Assembly (NCBI GenBank): GCA_002862965.1
Contig: PKCW01000107.1
Location: forward strand, 1-8,374
DNA length: 8,374 nucleotides
Direction: 5' to 3'
Source of the DNA: Pseudomonadota bacterium
GTDB lineage: Bacteria; Pseudomonadota; Gammaproteobacteria; UBA5335
The notes under the pieces were generated by a model. It was given only the letters and a program-made list of their open reading frames with translations, had not been told where the DNA came from and did no database searches. The position numbers and the translations under genes were made by a program. Positions 7,246 through 8,374 of this stretch are shown here, piece after piece (within the stretch, counting starts at the first letter, position 1; every line of letters starts with the position of its first letter).

Positions 7246-7374
7246 GGCGCCATCACGGCACAGCGGGAGAGGGTCGCGCATCGGCGGCACCCTGTCCGTC
7301 ACATCGGCCCCGTAGAGTCCCGTGTCGTCCTCGTCGACAGACCAACCGTTCCGCAACAGGCAGGCCCGCCATGA
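7240..7374 (+). CDS. Possible 44-codon leader reading frame overlapping the FMN-binding gene start
   Basis: An ATG at 7240 follows a purine-rich GAGGAGGG (7231-7238). It opens a frame encoding 44 residues, starting MIGAITAQRERVAHRRH and ending PTVPQQAGPP. The TGA stop overlaps the ATG of the next gene in the arrangement ATGA (7371-7374), the classic form of translational coupling. Against it: the composition is Arg/Pro/Val-rich like random GC-rich sequence, I recognise no family, the ribosome binding site is only 1 to 5 nt from the ATG, and a possible plus-strand -10 overlaps the same bases, in which case the transcript would not include this start. I list it as an unproven candidate. Confidence 0.15.
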   Translation: MIGAITAQRERVAHRRHPVRHIGPVESRVVLVDRPTVPQQAGPP

Positions 7375-8374
7375 CCCTTGCTCTCTGGCTCATCATCGGA
7401 TGCGGCGCCGCGCTGGGCGCACTCGCGGTCCATGATCTCCTGCAACGCCATCATGCGATCCTGCGCATCTACCCCGTGGTCGGCCATTTCCGCTATCTGC
7501 TCGAAGGCTTCGGGCCCGAGCTGCGCCAATACATCGTCACCAGCAACGAAGAGGAACGGCCCTTCAGCCGCAACCAGCGGCGCTGGGTCTACGCCACGGC
7601 CAAGCGCGAGAACAACCAGTTCGCCTTCGGCACCGACCAGGACCTCGAGCACAGCGAAGGGACGCTGATCATCCGCCACCATGCCTTTCCGCTGGCCCAG
7701 TTCCAACCGGGCGACGCCGTCGACCAGGCCGGCTATCCCCTGCCCGCCGGCAAGGTCCTGGGCGCAGCGCGCGGCCGGCGCCAGGCGTTTCGGCCGGCGT
7801 CCATCGTGAACGTCTCGGGCATGAGCTTCGGCGCCCTCAGCGGCGCGGCGATCGAAGCCCTCAATCGCGGCGCCCATCTCGCCGGCTGCTGGCACAACAC
7901 CGGCGAAGGCGGGCTCAGTCCCTACCACCGGACCGGCGCCGATGTCGTCTTCCAGATCGGCACGGGCTACTTCGGTTGCCGGGACGCCGATGGCGCCTTC
8001 AGCCTCGCCGCACTGGAACGCACGCTGGACAGCGGCGCCCCGGTGCGCGCGCTCGAAATCAAGCTCAGCCAGGGCGCCAAGCCCGGGCTCGGGGGCCTCT
8101 TGCCCGGCGTCAAGGTCACGCCGGAAATCGCCGCCGCCCGCGGCGTCCTGCCGGGGCGGGACTGCAAGAGCCCGGCGCGTCACGCGGCCTTCGGCGATGT
8201 CGACGCCCTGCTCGATTTCGTGGAACAGCTCGCCCAGCACACCGGCCTGCCGGTCGGCATCAAGTCCGCCGTGGGCGATACGGGCTTCTGGGAGGAGCTG
8301 GCCATGCGCATGGCGTCGGGCGAGCGCGGCGTCGATTTCATCACCATCGACGGCGGCGAGGGCGGCACCGGCGC
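7371..8374 (+). CDS. FMN-binding glutamate-synthase-like protein, N-terminal part (cut by window edge)
   Basis: The window holds 334 codons and the frame is open to the right edge; members of this family are usually somewhat over 500 residues. A single hydrophobic N-terminal segment (about 3-20) suggests membrane anchoring. The family block RYLLEGFGPELRQYI follows (41-55), then FSRNQRRWVYATAKRE (65-80). The start of the glutamate-synthase FMN barrel is clear: VSGMSFGALSGAAIEALNRGA (148-168), NTGEGGLSPYH (176-186), EIKLSQGAKPGLGGLLPG (229-246), VGIKSAV (295-301) and the FMN-phosphate-type loop DGGEGGTG (327-334). The glutaminase domain of true GltB is absent, and no 3Fe-4S cysteine cluster is visible in this part. 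The physiological reaction of this stand-alone family is not established as far as I know. The ATG at 7371 is the first plausible start: the frame upstream lacks an ATG, and there is only a weak AGG 6 nt before it. The gene diverges from kup. Confidence 0.92.
   Translation, partial: MTLALWLIIGCGAALGALAVHDLLQRHHAILRIYPVVGHFRYLLEGFGPELRQYIVTSNEEERPFSRNQRRWVYATAKRENNQFAFGTDQDLEHSEGTLIIRHHAFPLAQFQPGDAVDQAGYPLPAGKVLGAARGRRQAFRPASIVNVSGMSFGALSGAAIEALNRGAHLAGCWHNTGEGGLSPYHRTGADVVFQIGTGYFGCRDADGAFSLAALERTLDSGAPVRALEIKLSQGAKPGLGGLLPGVKVTPEIAAARGVLPGRDCKSPARHAAFGDVDALLDFVEQLAQHTGLPVGIKSAVGDTGFWEELAMRMASGERGVDFITIDGGEGGTG

Noticed and set aside
7291..7310. CTGTCCGTCACATCG before the FMN-binding gene as a Pho-box-like site.
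   Set aside because: Only one partial half-site is present and no second heptamer occurs at 11-bp spacing.
7299..8240. A 313-codon minus-strand frame opposite the FMN-binding gene.
   Set aside because: The plus strand carries clear glutamate-synthase motifs through the same interval; the minus-strand translation has none.

Overview
The window is high-GC DNA (roughly two thirds G+C by eye) with tightly packed genes, and it looks like the chromosome of a gammaproteobacterium. PhoB and PepN follow the Escherichia coli proteins closely in length and in the position of key residues, and a good Kup homologue lies next to them. No lineage below class can be named safely. There are no rRNA, tRNA, CRISPR, insertion-sequence or phage signatures. 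Six genes account for nearly all of the sequence. Two run off the edges: phoR on the left and an FMN-binding glutamate-synthase-like gene on the right.

Layout from left to right. (1) 1-871, minus strand: the phosphate-starvation two-component pair phoB-phoR, with phoR cut by the window edge. Upstream of phoB is a well-formed Pho box (919-936) 10 bp from a good -10 hexamer, so phoBR is probably autoregulated. (2) 1076-2581, plus strand, divergent from phoB: a two-helix membrane sensor with a PAS domain, a weaker second PAS-like region and a GAF-like C-terminal region, but no recognisable output domain. It has its own extended -10 promoter at 985-993. (3) 2606-5206, minus strand, tail to tail with the sensor gene (24 bp gap, no terminator hairpin seen): pepN, a full-length M1 aminopeptidase N. 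(4) 5255-7183, minus strand: kup, a full-length potassium uptake permease 48 bp upstream of pepN and possibly cotranscribed with it. (5) 7184-7370: a 187-bp divergent intergenic region with overlapping -10-like hexamers on both strands and a possible short reading frame. (6) 7371 to the right edge, plus strand: the FMN-binding glutamate-synthase-like gene.

How the genes fit together: PhoB and PhoR control inorganic phosphate acquisition. The adjacent PAS/GAF protein could feed another signal into the same regulon, but only its position suggests this. Kup imports K+ and PepN recycles peptides; their pairing is probably incidental. The window is mostly conserved housekeeping chromosome. The items most worth a second look are the output-less sensor beside phoBR, the Pho box, and the glutamate-synthase-like flavoprotein divergent from kup. 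I found no convincing evidence of a wholly new system.
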